Made by a program: the position numbers and the translations under genes. Of a DNA stretch of 64,000 bases, positions 62,735 to 64,000 are shown piece by piece; position 1 is the first letter of the stretch, and each line of letters begins with the position of its first letter. Source of the stretch: Rhizobium chutanense (GTDB lineage: Bacteria; Pseudomonadota; Alphaproteobacteria; Rhizobiales; Rhizobiaceae); the NCBI RefSeq assembly GCF_002531935.1, contig NZ_NWSV01000003.1, positions 186,001 to 250,000 on the forward strand, in the 5' to 3' direction. The notes beneath the pieces were generated by a model. The model was not told the origin of the DNA, did not search any database, and saw nothing but the letters and a program-made list of their open reading frames with translations.

Positions 62735-62812
62735 CTCCCAGATAGTCAAGATGCGAAACGCCCCGGCCCGCCGGTCGCACTATTTTTCTGATCGTGCCTT
62801 TGGGAGAATGGA

Positions 62813-64000
62813 ATGGACGCGACGCCGGAATTGAAGCTGTACAACACGCTGACGCGGGAAAAATCGGTCTTCGCGCCGATCGATCCCGACAATGTCCGCA
62901 TGTATGTCTGCGGCCCGACCGTCTATGACTTCGCCCATATCGGCAATGCCCGGCCGGTGATCGTCTTCGACGTGCTGTTCCGGCTGCTGCGCCATATCTA
63001 TGGCCAAGATCACGTCACCTATGCCCGCAACATCACCGACGTCGACGACAAGATCAATGCGCGGGCGCTGCGGGATCATCCGGGCCTGCCGCTGAACGAT
63101 GCGATCCGCGCCGTTACCGAAAAGACCGAGACGCAGTTTCACGCCGATGTCGCCGAGCTCGGCTGCCTGGAGCCGAATGTCGAGCCGCGCGCCACCGATA
63201 ATATCGTCGAGATGACCGAGATCATCGAGAAGCTGATCGGCAACGGCCATGCCTACGTCGCAGCCGGCGAAGTGCTGTTCGACACCAAATCCATGGCGGA
63301 CTACGGCCAGCTTTCGAAGCGCCCGCTCGACGAGCAGCAGGCCGGCGCCCGCGTCGCCGTCGACGCGCACAAGAAGAACCCGGGCGATTTCGTGCTCTGG
63401 AAACTGTCGAGCCATAACGAACCCGGCTGGGAGAGCCCATGGGGCCGCGGCCGGCCGGGCTGGCATATCGAATGCTCGGCAATGAGCCGGCGTTATCTCG
63501 GCGATGTCTTCGACATTCACGGCGGCGGGCTGGATCTGATCTTCCCGCATCATGAAAACGAAATCGCCCAGTCGCGCTGCGCCCACGGCACCGAGGTGAT
63601 GGCGAATGTCTGGATGCACAACGGCTTCGTGCAGGTCGAAGGCCGCAAGATGTCGAAATCCGAAGGCAATTTCGTCACGATCCACGATCTGCTGCACACG
63701 CAGATCTTCGGCGGGCGGAAATGGCCGGGAGAAGTGCTGCGCCTTGCCATGCTGATGACGCATTACCGCGAGCCGATCGATTTCTCGATCAAGCGGCTGG
63801 AAGAGGCCGAACGCCTGCTCGCCAAATGGCCGGCGACGGAAGCCGGCGATGCCAAGCCGGATGAGAGCGTGCTGAACGCTCTCTCCGACGACCTCAACAC
63901 CGTCGCGGCAGTTCAGGCGTTGCATGCGCTGGCGCAGGCCGCCCACACAGATCCCGCCGCCGGCGCTACCTTTGCCGCAACGGCTTCCCTCCTCGGCCTA
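62813..64000 (+). CDS. cysS: Cysteinyl-tRNA synthetase (5' 396 codons)
   Basis: CysS charges tRNA-Cys. The part in the window has the zinc-binding C33 in [14 protein letters not shown] at 42-45, [11 protein letters not shown], and KMSKS at 279-283. It runs off the right edge of the window. GGGAGA precedes the ATG at 62813; an ATG at 62808 is out of frame with the protein. The upstream 354-bp gap holds the inverted repeat at 62663-62734. Confidence 0.97.
   Translation, partial: MDATPELKLYNTLTREKSVFAPIDPDNVRMYVCGPTVYDFAHIGNARPVIVFDVLFRLLRHIYGQDHVTYARNITDVDDKINARALRDHPGLPLNDAIRAVTEKTETQFHADVAELGCLEPNVEPRATDNIVEMTEIIEKLIGNGHAYVAAGEVLFDTKSMADYGQLSKRPLDEQQAGARVAVDAHKKNPGDFVLWKLSSHNEPGWESPWGRGRPGWHIECSAMSRRYLGDVFDIHGGGLDLIFPHHENEIAQSRCAHGTEVMANVWMHNGFVQVEGRKMSKSEGNFVTIHDLLHTQIFGGRKWPGEVLRLAMLMTHYREPIDFSIKRLEEAERLLAKWPATEAGDAKPDESVLNALSDDLNTVAAVQALHALAQAAHTDPAAGATFAATASLLGL

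Noticed and set aside
62540..62749. A 69-codon minus-strand frame in the gap before cysS
   Set aside because: Its translation has no recognisable family and it partly consists of the inverted repeat at 62663-62734; no ribosome site was seen.
1..64000. CRISPR arrays, insertion sequences, integrases, rRNA or tRNA genes
   Set aside because: No regular direct-repeat array, transposase or integrase motif, or tRNA-like cloverleaf was noticed. Short repeats present are palindromic intergenic elements.

Overview
The window reads as a chromosomal segment of a fast-growing rhizobium (Rhizobium leguminosarum/etli group, Alphaproteobacteria). Four things point there: G+C-rich codon use throughout, the order of the housekeeping genes, a RopB-type outer membrane protein, and palindromic intergenic repeats of the kinds common in rhizobia (RIME-like elements, REP-like elements and a 'gcaaaagcgcttcgcgctttgcc' family). 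No rRNA, tRNA, CRISPR array, prophage or insertion sequence was seen. The species is inferred, not tested.

Layout. 0-9.8 kb: end of a NUDIX hydrolase, a molybdopterin oxidoreductase, rlmJ, a GST, a RopB-like outer membrane protein, then a PTR1-like SDR - uvrC - pgsA - moaD - moaE run. 9.9-14.7 kb: an orphan LivH-like permease divergent from a CGNR/ABATE regulator and a coupled lipoprotein, with a striking shared palindrome between them; then ndk, a second GST, a DinB protein, and a small exported protein with a 47-aa companion. 15-19 kb: a GGDEF protein with a degenerate signature, an ABC-F ATPase and a lipoprotein polysaccharide deacetylase. 19.2-25.9 kb: an accessory locus of a TetR regulator, a complete polar-amino-acid-type ABC transporter, an MmgE/PrpD protein and an NtaA/DszA-type flavin monooxygenase. 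Its composition resembles the Bacillus subtilis yxe locus for S-(2-succino)cysteine breakdown, but lacks the acetyltransferase and deacetylase. 26-31 kb: an S9 oligopeptidase, an L-arabinose/D-galactose 1-dehydrogenase-like enzyme, holC and pepA.

31-40 kb is an envelope block: a PAP2 phosphatase with an altered second motif, then lptF-lptG-lptD-surA-like-pdxA-rsmA. 40-47.5 kb, mostly minus strand: an isolated methylenetetrahydrofolate-reductase-like gene, gmk, yicC, mltG, fabF, acpP, fabG and fabD (fatty acid synthesis, with mltG adding a cell-wall step). 47.7-61.7 kb: an aldo/keto reductase, then the conserved rpsF-rpsR-DUF2232-rplI-dnaB-(azlD-azlC-araC)-alr-radA-cvpA-purF-SDR series. The azlDC/araC cassette interrupts the dnaB-alr neighbourhood, and a repeat element abuts it. 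The window closes with a GH25 lysozyme-like protein and the first 396 codons of cysS.

Most of the window is core metabolism. The parts most worth follow-up are the transporter/PrpD/monooxygenase locus, the CGNR palindrome with an apparently leaderless gene, the PAP2 motif change beside lptFG, the region upstream of cysS, and the two small genes at 13998 and 56850. All functional statements come from reading motifs and gene order by eye; no database search was run.
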